NCBI GenBank assembly: GCA_017551505.1
Contig: JAFZLL010000008.1
Coordinates: 1-64,000, forward strand
DNA: 64,000 nucleotides
Direction of reading: 5' to 3'
Origin: Eubacteriaceae bacterium
GTDB taxonomy: Bacteria > Bacillota > Clostridia > Eubacteriales > Anaerofustaceae
Positions 56,212-64,000 of the stretch are shown in pieces. Made by a program: the position numbers and the translations under genes. Within the stretch, counting starts at the first letter, position 1; each line of letters begins with the position of its first letter. A model generated the notes under the pieces. It was not told the origin of the DNA. It saw only the letters and a list, made by a program, of their open reading frames with translations, and did not search any database.

Positions 56212-57233
56212 TGGTCAAAAACAGCGAATCCGAGAGCTACAAGGCTGCGGGGGTGGATGTTACTGCGGGCTATAAGGCAGTAGAACTGATGAAGGAGCAT
56301 ATCGCCAGGACCAAGACATCCGGCGTTCTTGACGAGATAGGCGGCTTCGGCGGGCTTTTCAGGCCTGATTTCACCGGCATGAAAGAGCCGGTCCTTGCCA
56401 GCGGCACCGACGGGGTTGGAACCAAGCTTATGATAGCTTTCAACCTGGATAAGCATGATACAGTGGGCATAGACTGCGTAGCGATGTGCGTAAACGACGT
56501 CATCTGCTGCGGGGCTTCGCCCATTTTCTTTTTGGATTACATCGCCTGCGGGAAGAACTATCCGGAGAGGATAGCACAGATAGTAAAGGGAGTGGCCGAC
56601 GGTTGCGTCGCTGCGGAGTGTGCGCTGATCGGCGGGGAGACCGCGGAGATGCCCGGATTCTATCCTGAAAACGAATATGACCTGGCAGGCTTTGCCGTAG
56701 GGATCGGCGATAAGTCCAGGCTCCCGGATAAGGAGACGATCAAGCCGGGCGACGTCATAATCGGGCTGCCTTCCTCCGGCGTGCACTCAAACGGGTTTTC
56801 GCTGGTGAGAAAGGTATTCGGCATAAAGCCTGATTCCTCTGATGTGGGAAAGGACGTACTGGAGGAACTGCTTACGCCCACAGTCATATATGTCAAGCCA
56901 ATGAAGGAGCTCTTCAAGGCGGTGACGGTAAAATCCGTCTCGCATATAACCGGGGGCGGATTCTACGAGAACGTCCCGAGATCCCTTCCCGAAGGCATAA
57001 CGGCCAGGATCGACAAGGATTCCTTCAGAGTGCCCGATATCTTCAGGGAGATACAGAAAGCGGGCGGCATCCCCGAGAGAGATATGTACAATACCTTCAA
57101 CATGGGGATCGGCATGGCCGTTACCCTGGATAAAAACGAGGCCGACAAAGCCCTGCAGGTGCTCAGAAGCTGCGGAGTAGCTGCCTCGGTCATAGGCGAG
57201 ACCGTGGCCGGAGAGAGCGGGGTGATCTTCTGA
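56211..57233 (+). CDS. purM: Phosphoribosylformylglycinamidine cyclo-ligase (AIR synthetase)
   Basis: The 340-aa enzyme has YKAAGVDVTAGYKAVELMK, GGFGGLFRP, ASGTDGVGTKLMIA, GGETAEMPGFY and the SSGVHSNGFSLVRKV segment, all AIR synthetase signatures. The ATG at 56211 overlaps the purF stop. Its stop overlaps the purN start, so F, M and N are coupled in translation. Confidence 0.96.
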   Translation: MVKNSESESYKAAGVDVTAGYKAVELMKEHIARTKTSGVLDEIGGFGGLFRPDFTGMKEPVLASGTDGVGTKLMIAFNLDKHDTVGIDCVAMCVNDVICCGASPIFFLDYIACGKNYPERIAQIVKGVADGCVAAECALIGGETAEMPGFYPENEYDLAGFAVGIGDKSRLPDKETIKPGDVIIGLPSSGVHSNGFSLVRKVFGIKPDSSDVGKDVLEELLTPTVIYVKPMKELFKAVTVKSVSHITGGGFYENVPRSLPEGITARIDKDSFRVPDIFREIQKAGGIPERDMYNTFNMGIGMAVTLDKNEADKALQVLRSCGVAASVIGETVAGESGVIF

Positions 57234-57856
57234 TGAAGGCATTTGAACCTGCCAGGATCGTCGTTCTGGTCTCCGGAGGAGGCACCAACCTCCAGGCGCT
57301 CATCGACGCGCAGAAGAGCGGGAAACTCAAGCACGGCAGGATCGTGCTGGTAATAAGCAACGTGAAGGACGCGTATGCCCTGACGAGGGCGGCGGAAAAC
57401 GGCATCCCCGCAATGACGATCACAAGGAAGGCTTCCGGAGGGAAAGAGGGCTTCGAGAAGAACCTTATGGCGGCGATAGACGAAGCCGGTGCCGACCTTA
57501 TCGTTATGGCGGGATTCCTTGCCATCCTCTCTGAGAACTTCACGAGCAGGTATCCGGAAAAGATCATCAACATACACCCGTCGCTCATCCCATCCTTCTG
57601 CGGAGAAGGCTATTACGGGCTGAAGGTGCACGAGGAAGCGCTGAATTACGGCGTCAAGGTGACCGGTGCGACTGTGCATTTCGCCAACGAGATACCCGAC
57701 GGCGGGAGGATAATCATGCAGAAAGCCGTGAGGATCAGGGACGACGATACGCCCGAGATCCTGCAGAAAAGGGTAATGGAGCAGGCGGAGTGGAAGATAC
57801 TGCCTGCGGCAGCTGAAAAGGTTTGTAGGGATATCGTAAAAAACAGGAAACAGTGA
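57233..57856 (+). CDS. purN: Phosphoribosylglycinamide formyltransferase
   Basis: The 207-aa enzyme transfers formyl from 10-formyl-THF to GAR. VLVSGGGTNLQALID is the phosphate loop, and INIHPSLIPSFCG plus the PDGGRI segment give the N-H-D catalytic set of the family. A C-terminal helix region completes the fold. It starts within the purM stop. Confidence 0.95.
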   Translation: MKAFEPARIVVLVSGGGTNLQALIDAQKSGKLKHGRIVLVISNVKDAYALTRAAENGIPAMTITRKASGGKEGFEKNLMAAIDEAGADLIVMAGFLAILSENFTSRYPEKIINIHPSLIPSFCGEGYYGLKVHEEALNYGVKVTGATVHFANEIPDGGRIIMQKAVRIRDDDTPEILQKRVMEQAEWKILPAAAEKVCRDIVKNRKQ

Positions 57857-57884
57857 TATATAATAAGCCCAAGGAGGAATCAAA

Positions 57885-58607
57885 ATGGAGACTTACAGAA
57901 CTTATACCGCGGCAGAACTGCTGAGCAGCAACGTCTATCCCGGACGCGGTATCATGATCGGCATGAGCGAGGACGGGAAAAGCGCGGTGACCGCTTATTT
58001 CATCATGGGCCGCAGCGACAACAGCCGCAACAGGATATTCAGGGAAGAGGGCGAAACATTGATGATATACCCCTTCGACGCTTCCAAGGTAAGCAACCCC
58101 GAGCTGATCATCTACGCACCGGTCAGGGTCTTCGACAACAATCTCGTAGTAACTAACGGCGACCAGACCGACACTATTGTAGAGTACCTGCAGAAGGGGC
58201 TGCGTTTCGAGGACGCCCTGGCAACCAGGACCTTCGAACCGGACGAACCCAACTTTACGCCGAGGGTAAGCGGTATCATCAAGTTCCACGGCCATGACTT
58301 CAATTATAAACTCAACATACTAAAGAGCATCGACGAAAAAGGCACTGAATGCGTACGGTATACCTTCTGCTATGAGCCGGTCGCAGGTCTGGGCCATTTT
58401 ATCCACACCTATGACGGTGACGGCGCACCGATCCCCTCCTTTACCGGAGAGCCTGAAAGGGTGAAGATCCCCAATGACATCGACGGATTCACTTCCGAAC
58501 TCTGGGACAACCTTAACGAAGCCAACAAGGTATCCTTATATGTGCGCTATGACAACTTGACAGACAACACCCACGAGATCAGGGTGAAAAATAAACACGT
58601 TAATTGA
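57885..58607 (+). CDS. purO: PurO-like IMP cyclohydrolase (archaeal-type family)
   Basis: The 240-aa protein matches the IMP_cyclohyd (PurO) family: VYPGRGIMIGMSEDGKSAVTAYF, FIMGRSDNSRNRIF (the SRS-x-N-R region), YAPVRVFDNNLVVTNGDQTD, and the FEPDEPNFTPRVSGII segment. Archaeal PurO closes FAICAR to IMP. Here it sits directly before a stand-alone AICAR formyltransferase, so together the two replace bifunctional PurH (inference). GGAGG precedes the ATG at 57885. Confidence 0.85.
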   Translation: METYRTYTAAELLSSNVYPGRGIMIGMSEDGKSAVTAYFIMGRSDNSRNRIFREEGETLMIYPFDASKVSNPELIIYAPVRVFDNNLVVTNGDQTDTIVEYLQKGLRFEDALATRTFEPDEPNFTPRVSGIIKFHGHDFNYKLNILKSIDEKGTECVRYTFCYEPVAGLGHFIHTYDGDGAPIPSFTGEPERVKIPNDIDGFTSELWDNLNEANKVSLYVRYDNLTDNTHEIRVKNKHVN

Positions 58608-58621
58608 TCAAGGAGAGAAGA

Positions 58622-59806
58622 ATGAAAGAATTTGAACTGAAATACGGCTGCAACCCGAACCAGAAGCCTGCCAAGATATTCATGGCAGACGGGAGCGATC
58701 TGCCCGTAGAGATCCTGGGAGGCAGACCGGGCTACATCAACTTCCTCGACGCTTTCAATTCATACCAGCTCGTACGTGAATTGAAGGAGCAGCTGCATAC
58801 CACTGCCGCGGCCTCATTCAAACATGTTTCACCGACCAGTGCCGCTTTGGCGATCCCTATGAGCAAGGAGCTGAAAAAGGCAGTTTTTGCAGACGATATC
58901 GAGGGCGTTGACGATTCTCCGCTGGCTACGGCGTACGCCAGGGCGAGAGGGACCGACAGGATGAGCTCCTTCGGTGACTGGATAGCCCTTTCCGATACCT
59001 GTGACGCGACGACTGCGAAGATCATCCGCAGGGAGGTCTCCGACGGCGTCATCGCTCCAGGATATACGCCTGAAGCGCTTGAGATCCTGCACCGCAAGAA
59101 GAGCGGCAATTACCCGATCATCCGCATCGAGGAGGGCTATACCCCCGATCCGGTGGAGATGAAGCAGGTATACGGCGTTACCTTCTCCCAGATCAGGAAC
59201 AATTTCGTGATCAACGCCGACCTTCTGAAGAACATCGTCACAAAGAATAAGGATCTGCCCGAATTTGCAGTCAGAGACATGATAGTGGCTCTCCTGACGC
59301 TCAAATACACTCAGTCCAACTCAGTGTGCTTCGCGGAAGACGGACAGGCGATCGGTGTAGGCGCCGGACAGCAGAGCCGTATCCACTGCACGAGGCTCGC
59401 CGGCGGGAAAGCCGACAACTGGCACCTGAGACAGACCGAAAAAGTCCTGAATCTTCCGTTCAAGGAAGGACTGGGACGTCCTGACAGGGACAACGCGATC
59501 GACGTTTATCTCTCAGACGATTATGATGACGTGATCGGCGATGATGTCTGGGAAAAAACATTCACCCGCAAGCCCGAGCCCTTCACCAAGGAAGAGAAGA
59601 GAGCATATCTCAACTCTCTCGACAAGACCACCTGCGGTTCGGACGCTTTCTTCCCGTTCGAGGATAACATCGTGCGCGCCAGAAGAAGCGGAGCGAAATA
59701 CGTCGCCGAACCGGGCGGAAGCGTACGCGACAAACAGGTCACGGAAAAGGCTGACGAGTACGGAATGGTCATGGCTTTCACCGGCATGAGGCTGTTCCAT
59801 CATTAA
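58622..59806 (+). CDS. AICAR formyltransferase (stand-alone PurH-like)
   Basis: The 394-aa protein is the transformylase half of PurH without the N-terminal MGS-like cyclohydrolase: ELKYGCNPNQKPAKIF, ASFKHVSPTSAALAIP (K-H catalytic pair), SSFGDWIALSD, QSNSVCFAEDGQAIGVGAGQQSRIHC and SDAFFPFEDNI. It formylates AICAR with 10-formyl-THF (or possibly formate-linked in related forms). The start at 58622 follows AAGGAG. It is the last gene of the operon. purD, purL, purQ and purK are not in this window. Confidence 0.93.
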   Translation: MKEFELKYGCNPNQKPAKIFMADGSDLPVEILGGRPGYINFLDAFNSYQLVRELKEQLHTTAAASFKHVSPTSAALAIPMSKELKKAVFADDIEGVDDSPLATAYARARGTDRMSSFGDWIALSDTCDATTAKIIRREVSDGVIAPGYTPEALEILHRKKSGNYPIIRIEEGYTPDPVEMKQVYGVTFSQIRNNFVINADLLKNIVTKNKDLPEFAVRDMIVALLTLKYTQSNSVCFAEDGQAIGVGAGQQSRIHCTRLAGGKADNWHLRQTEKVLNLPFKEGLGRPDRDNAIDVYLSDDYDDVIGDDVWEKTFTRKPEPFTKEEKRAYLNSLDKTTCGSDAFFPFEDNIVRARRSGAKYVAEPGGSVRDKQVTEKADEYGMVMAFTGMRLFHH

Positions 59807-59830
59807 GATTCCTTCAAAAGCCACATATAA

Positions 59831-59862
59831 TGATCCCCCTCATACGAGGGGGATCATTTTTA
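59831..59862 (+). terminator. Terminator of the purine operon
   Basis: TGATCCCCCTC-atac-GAGGGGGATCA is followed by TTTTT. A second hairpin (AGCCTCG/CGAGGCT, 59892-59914) lies after it and may serve the minus-strand gene at 59930. Confidence 0.9.
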
Positions 59863-59929
59863 GATATACAGACAGTATAAGACGAACTGAAGCCTCGCCG
59901 CAATGACGAGGCTTTATGATCATGTCGCT

Positions 59930-60307
59930 TTATCTTCCTCTTCCGGAGCCGCCGCCGTGTGTGCTTCCTCCGCCGGAAGAACTGCTGCCGCCATTGGGCG
60001 CTTCCGGTGTGCGGTAGGTGTTGCCGGGATTTCCATGCATGGGATGCGCGCCTGAAGGCCTCGTCGGGCGGTAACTATTCCCCGTGGGATGCGAATCTCT
60101 TCCCGTAGGACGAGAGTGCTGGGGGCTGCCGGGATTCAGAATCTCCGTCGGTCTGTGCGAAGCATTCCCGAAACCCCCGTGATTATTGCTGTCCGATGAA
60201 GGGCGGGAATAAATGTCGTGACTTCCGCTCCGGTAGGATGGCCTGTTCGCAGACGATAGAAGCCCTTTGCCCAGCAGGATCAGAAGTATGATTCCTAGTA
60301 CAGTCAT
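59930..60307 (-). CDS. Small membrane-anchored low-complexity protein
   Basis: The 125-aa protein has one N-terminal membrane helix (VLGIILLILLGKGLL) and a tail rich in Ser, Gly, His, Pro and Arg (SHRPTEILNPGS, GGSSSSGGGSTHGGG). It may be a lipid- or membrane-tied disordered protein. AAGGAG precedes the ATG. The family is unknown; the composition alone gives no function. Confidence 0.65.
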   Translation of the reverse strand: MTVLGIILLILLGKGLLSSANRPSYRSGSHDIYSRPSSDSNNHGGFGNASHRPTEILNPGSPQHSRPTGRDSHPTGNSYRPTRPSGAHPMHGNPGNTYRTPEAPNGGSSSSGGGSTHGGGSGRGR

Positions 60308-60330
60308 GTATTTCTCCTTTTCGGAATAAC

Positions 60331-61404
60331 CTAGAATGTCTCAAATATATTCTCGTTGAGCTCTGTCAATATCCTGACAGTCAGCTCAACAGCGTTCTCG
60401 AAGTCTTCCTCGGCGGTGATGCCGTTGGCTGAGTGTGCGTATCTGACCGGTATGCCCATTACGATGGTGGGTATTCCCTGATTGGCCACGTGATACTTCA
60501 TGCCGTTGGTCCCGCTGCCTTCCCTTACGCCCGCCTGCCATTTGATGCCGTATTTTTTCGCTGTATCCAGAGCGAACTTCTGGAATCTGGGGTGGGAGAT
60601 CATGCTCCCGTCCATATGTCTGAGGAAAGGACCGTGCTTGAGTCTTGTCTGGATGTCGCTGCCGGAGGCTATGGTGTCGTCCGCAGGGCATCCTTCAAAG
60701 CAGATGACCAGGTCGGGCTTGACGGTCTGGGCTGCTATCTGGGCGCCTCCCGCGTTGAACTCCTCCATAATGGCCAGCACGCCCGAAACGTCGACGCCGA
60801 GGTCCATATCCTTTATCCGGTTAAGGGTGGTTATGACCGCTGCGCAGCCTACTCTGCAGTCGAAAGCCTTGCCGAAGATCAGCCCGTGTTCCTCATCGTA
60901 TTCGCACGTGGTATCGAAGGTGGCCGGCTCGCCCATAGTGATCGCGAATTCTTCCTCGGCTTCCTTATCGCTCGTCGCGCCTACGTCCATCGAGAGCTGG
61001 TTGATCTGTGTAATGGCGCCTGCATTGGCTGATGAGGTCTTGGCGTAGTGCGGGGAAACGGAGCTGATTATTCCGGGAATGTATTCGCCTCTGTCGTTCC
61101 GTATTCTGACCTTATCCGAGGCGAGAGTTGCCAGCGTCGGGCTGCCCAGGTTCGTGAATCTGAGAGAACCGTCGGGACGTACTGAATGGACCATGAATCC
61201 CACTTCGTCGCTGTGGGCATCGAGCAGCACATGGAGCTTCTTGCCTGAGAAATTTTTCGGCTTCATGTAGAAGTTCCTCATATGGTCTTCGTAGACATCC
61301 AGATCCTTGGTGTAGCGTCTGGCTGTATTGACTACTTCGTCTTCAAAGCCAGAGGGCCCGAAGGCGTCGGCAAGCTCGGTGATGAGCTCAACATTTTTAT
61401 TCAT
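60331..61404 (-). CDS. M42 family metallopeptidase
   Basis: The 357-aa protein is an M42 glutamyl-aminopeptidase-like enzyme with two zinc ions. The ligands are visible: His and Asp in LDAHSDEVG, Asp in FGKAFDCRVGC, Glu in MEEFNAGG (here E-E-F-N rather than the usual E-E-x-G), Glu in FEGCPADD, and His in RYAHSANG. The fold is complete. It is cytoplasmic and cleaves peptides from the N-terminus. An extended -10 (TGTTATAAT, 61460-61468 on the minus strand) precedes it. Confidence 0.92.
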   Translation of the reverse strand: MNKNVELITELADAFGPSGFEDEVVNTARRYTKDLDVYEDHMRNFYMKPKNFSGKKLHVLLDAHSDEVGFMVHSVRPDGSLRFTNLGSPTLATLASDKVRIRNDRGEYIPGIISSVSPHYAKTSSANAGAITQINQLSMDVGATSDKEAEEEFAITMGEPATFDTTCEYDEEHGLIFGKAFDCRVGCAAVITTLNRIKDMDLGVDVSGVLAIMEEFNAGGAQIAAQTVKPDLVICFEGCPADDTIASGSDIQTRLKHGPFLRHMDGSMISHPRFQKFALDTAKKYGIKWQAGVREGSGTNGMKYHVANQGIPTIVMGIPVRYAHSANGITAEEDFENAVELTVRILTELNENIFETF

Positions 61405-61487
61405 TTTTTCTCTCCGTATTAATGCTTTTGACTTTTAAGCAAAGCCCTTTTTACGCTGTATTATAACACAGCTTTAATCAATTTCGC

Positions 61488-61517
61488 TTGACTTGTCTTG
61501 AATTTCCGTTTTATAAT
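61488..61517 (+). promoter_or_regulatory. xpaC-telA promoter
   Basis: TTGACT (61488-61493) and TATAAT (61512-61517) have an 18-bp spacer, 65 bases upstream of the xpaC start. Confidence 0.7.
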
Positions 61518-61581
61518 TTGTCTTAGTGAAAATTATGTCTAAATTTCAACGAAAAACGTATATTGAAAGAGGTTTTGTTCA

Positions 61582-62322
61582 ATGGTAAAAAAGCTCAGGG
61601 AATCCGTGATGCCGATATACGCTATCGGAGCAGCCTGGCTGTTATACGCCCTCTTTTTCCCGCTGTACAAAGGGGTGCATTTCCTGGCAGCCGCCGCTCT
61701 TTCCGCCGCGGCATATTTTGCGGCGAAAATGATCTTCCCGCCCAAGGAGGTGCTGGTGGAAAAAGGGCTTATGGAGCTCACCGGTGATGAAAAAGCCGAT
61801 AAGATGATCGAAGAAGCCAACGAATACATCAGACAGATGAGAGCTGCGGTGAAGGGTCTTCCTTCCGGCAACAGTGTTGCCGCCGACGAGGAAAAGATCG
61901 AGGAAGTCACCGAGAAGATATTCGGATATCTTAAGGATCATCCGGACGAGTCCTTCGACATCCATCGCTTCACGTCATATTACCTGCCTACGACCGTAAA
62001 ACTGCTGGAGACATATCAGAACCTGAATTCCAAGAACGTTTCAGCGCAGAACGTCACCTCCACCATGAAGAAGATCGACGACATGCTGGATAAAGTCATA
62101 GCTGCATTCGAGAACCAGCTCAACGGCCTGTACGCCTATCAGGCAATGGACGTTTCCGCGGAGATAAACGTCATGCAGGATATACTTAAGACAGAAGGGC
62201 TGCTAACTGAGGATGCGATCGACACCGTCAAGGCGGGGGTCACCGGGGCTTCCGCAGTAAGGGATTTTGAGAAGGATGCCCCGTCTGACGGGATCACCCT
62301 CTCACTGAACGAGAAAAAATAA
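61582..62322 (+). CDS. XpaC-like (5-bromo-4-chloroindolyl phosphate hydrolysis) protein
   Basis: The 246-aa protein has two N-terminal membrane helices (IYAIGAAWLLYALFFPLY and FLAAAALSAAAYFAAKMIF) and a long helical cytoplasmic part with LPTTVKLLETYQNL, the XpaC signature region. XpaC is paired with TelA in Firmicutes. The name is historical; the enzymatic role is unproven. AAAGAGG precedes the ATG. Confidence 0.85.
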   Translation: MVKKLRESVMPIYAIGAAWLLYALFFPLYKGVHFLAAAALSAAAYFAAKMIFPPKEVLVEKGLMELTGDEKADKMIEEANEYIRQMRAAVKGLPSGNSVAADEEKIEEVTEKIFGYLKDHPDESFDIHRFTSYYLPTTVKLLETYQNLNSKNVSAQNVTSTMKKIDDMLDKVIAAFENQLNGLYAYQAMDVSAEINVMQDILKTEGLLTEDAIDTVKAGVTGASAVRDFEKDAPSDGITLSLNEKK

Positions 62323-62356
62323 CAATTCAATACAGATATAAACGAAAGGATATACA

Positions 62357-63544
62357 ATGAGCGAAGAAATCAAGATCGAGACAGAACAGACCCCGGAGCT
62401 TGTCTTCGGAAGCGAGCCCGCCATCGAGATAGAAACAGTTTTAGAGGATGCCTCTAGAGCTCTCGAAGCGGCTGAGACCGGCAATAAGGAACTGACCACC
62501 CCCAAATTCACCGAGAAGGAGATGCAGGTGATCACAGACTTCGCCGATAAGATCGATATCACCAATGCCACCCAGGTGCTGCAGTACGGCAGCGGCGCCC
62601 AGAAGCACATTGCAGGCTTTTCCGAGAGCGCCCTCGACAAAGTCCGCAATAAGGACATGGGTTCCATAGGCAACGATCTCTCCAACCTGGTGCTGACACT
62701 GAAGGGCTTTGACGGCTCTGACAAAAAGGGCATAGCCAAATGGTTCCAGAGCACCCGCAGGACGCTGGCTAAGATGAAGAAGAATTACGAGAGAGTGGAA
62801 GTCAATGTCGACCAGGTCGTAAAGGTACTGGAAGGCCATCAGGTCACGCTTTACAAGGATATCAATATGTTCAACCAGATGTACGAGCTGAACGCAAAGT
62901 ACTACAAGGAGCTCTCAATGTACATCGAGGCTGGCAAGATCTCTCTTGAAAAGGCTGACGCACACCTTAAGGAACTCAGAGCCAAGGCTGCTGAGACCGG
63001 TGCCACGGAAGATGCGCAGGCTGCCAATGATTTCGCCAATCAGATCACACGCTTTGAAAAGAGGATCTACGATCTTGAACTGACCAAGACCATCTCCCTG
63101 CAGATGGGCCCGCAGATCAGGCTCCTGCAGAACAATGACTCCCTCATGGCTGAGAAGATCAATTCCTCCATCGTCAATACCATTCCTCTCTGGAAGAGCC
63201 AGATGGTTCTCGCCCTCGGACTTGAGAATGCAAGGGCTGCCACCGAAGCTCAGAGACAGGTGACCGATATGACCAACAAACTGCTCAAAGAGAACAGTGA
63301 AAAGCTGAAGATGGGCACCATCGAAGCGGCCAAGGAAGGCGAGAGGGGCATTGTCGAGATCGATACCCTGAAGAAGACCAACGAAGACCTCATCAGCACC
63401 ATCGACACCGTACTTCAGATTCAGAAGGATGGCAAGGCCAAGAGAGCCGATGCGGAAAAAGAACTTATTGCCATCGAGAACCAGCTCAAGCAGAAGCTGC
63501 TTGAAGTCGCCACAAATGCTCAGAAAGACAACGCCAACGCGTAA
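62357..63544 (+). CDS. TelA family toxic-anion resistance protein
   Basis: The 395-aa helical protein has the TelA features: ITNATQVLQYGSGAQKHIAGFSESAL, GIAKWFQSTRRTLAKMKKNYERVEV, coiled coils, and SQMVLALGLENARAATEAQRQVTDMTNKLLKENSEKLKMGT-like region (given here in parts). The family is named for tellurite resistance, yet it more probably acts at the membrane in stress. It follows xpaC by 34 bases in the same operon. Confidence 0.9.
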   Translation: MSEEIKIETEQTPELVFGSEPAIEIETVLEDASRALEAAETGNKELTTPKFTEKEMQVITDFADKIDITNATQVLQYGSGAQKHIAGFSESALDKVRNKDMGSIGNDLSNLVLTLKGFDGSDKKGIAKWFQSTRRTLAKMKKNYERVEVNVDQVVKVLEGHQVTLYKDINMFNQMYELNAKYYKELSMYIEAGKISLEKADAHLKELRAKAAETGATEDAQAANDFANQITRFEKRIYDLELTKTISLQMGPQIRLLQNNDSLMAEKINSSIVNTIPLWKSQMVLALGLENARAATEAQRQVTDMTNKLLKENSEKLKMGTIEAAKEGERGIVEIDTLKKTNEDLISTIDTVLQIQKDGKAKRADAEKELIAIENQLKQKLLEVATNAQKDNANA

Positions 63545-63546
63545 AA

Positions 63547-64000
63547 ATGAAAGAAACTGCAGATAAAAAGAAACAAAACAATACGGAAAAGCCGTTGAAG
63601 GCCATAGGCAGGGGTAAAGCGATATTCATCGTGATCCTGTGCATCATTCTGGCCGTATTCGTCGGAGGCCGCCGCGGGCTGATGAACGAGAGGAGAGAAG
63701 CCCTTTCGTATTTCACCGGGGAGGACTACAAAGGCGGTCAGAGTGACCACCACAGCGGGAAGGACTGCGTGCGCTACTATATCGACGAACGCCTCAGCTG
63801 TGCCAACAACCTTATTACCCTCGCCTCATACTACATACCTAACGACTCGCTGGTCAAGAATGTCAAGTCGGAGATCGATGACCTGATCGACAACGACAAC
63901 CCTTCCAGCTGCTACAAGCACAACGAAAAGCTGACATCCGCATGCAATTCCCTCTTTGAGAAGCTCAAGAACGTTATCCCGGAGGGGGATGAGTATCTGG
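63547..64000 (+). CDS. LemA-like membrane protein, N-terminal part, cut by window edge
   Basis: The frame begins at 63547, two bases after the telA stop, and is open to the window end (151 codons). After a basic start there is one membrane helix (AIFIVILCIILAVFVGG), then a LemA-like helical part (CANNLITLASYYIPNDSLVKNVKSEIDDL). It probably continues the XpaC-TelA operon. The C-terminus is outside the window. Confidence 0.6.
   Translation, partial: MKETADKKKQNNTEKPLKAIGRGKAIFIVILCIILAVFVGGRRGLMNERREALSYFTGEDYKGGQSDHHSGKDCVRYYIDERLSCANNLITLASYYIPNDSLVKNVKSEIDDLIDNDNPSSCYKHNEKLTSACNSLFEKLKNVIPEGDEYL

Overview
The window looks like chromosomal DNA of an anaerobic Clostridia-type Firmicute of roughly 50% GC. 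The evidence is sigma-A-like promoters with AGGAGG ribosome-binding sites, a large Bacillus/Clostridium-type SRP RNA, type III glutamine synthetase, two UroD-like methyltransferase-family proteins, an Fe-S aldo/keto reductase, and a purine pathway using an archaeal-type PurO-like IMP cyclohydrolase next to a stand-alone AICAR formyltransferase. I cannot name the genus.

Layout. 1-0.9 kb is decayed accessory DNA: a TnpB gene cut by the window edge and two protein relics. 0.9-10 kb holds DUF4272, corA with a structured leader, GNAT acetyltransferases, DUF1638 plus Fe-S aldo/keto reductase, the SRP RNA (minus strand), a UroD-like protein, a flavodoxin, a peroxiredoxin-like protein and an SDR. 10-20 kb holds a TIR/membrane/beta-propeller protein divergent from a MarR regulator with repeated operator-like sites, an epimerase, three poorly characterised proteins (one with a HEPN-like R-x4-H motif and a membrane anchor), GtrA and a decayed serine recombinase. 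rplM-rpsI lies at 20.4-21.3 kb.

From 21.3 to about 31 kb is an accessory region. A second, partial copy of the rpsI 3' end lies 1.16 kb after the real one, and part of that copy is repeated 4.3 kb further on with a 22-bp exact core. This looks like successive insertions at the rpsI 3' end. Inside are an AlbA_2/Schlafen-type ATP-binding gene bracketed by two near-identical 25-bp palindromes, a frameshifted acetyltransferase, small flavin/redox genes, IS-like ends and decayed AAA ATPase genes.

31-40 kb has a CHAP-domain protein, an XRE membrane regulator with a 53-aa partner, a nucleoside phosphorylase, a purine permease, a CMD protein, three zinc-ribbon proteins and DUF975. 40-59.9 kb is nucleotide and nitrogen metabolism: pyrG-glmS, then glnN-purA-purB-guaA on the minus strand, a LysR gene divergent from glnN, and purE-C-F-M-N-PurO-AICAR formyltransferase on the plus strand. 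Glutamine from GlnN is the amide donor for GuaA, PyrG, GlmS and PurF, all encoded here. The window ends with an M42 peptidase, XpaC-TelA and the start of a LemA-like gene. No tRNA, rRNA or CRISPR array was seen.
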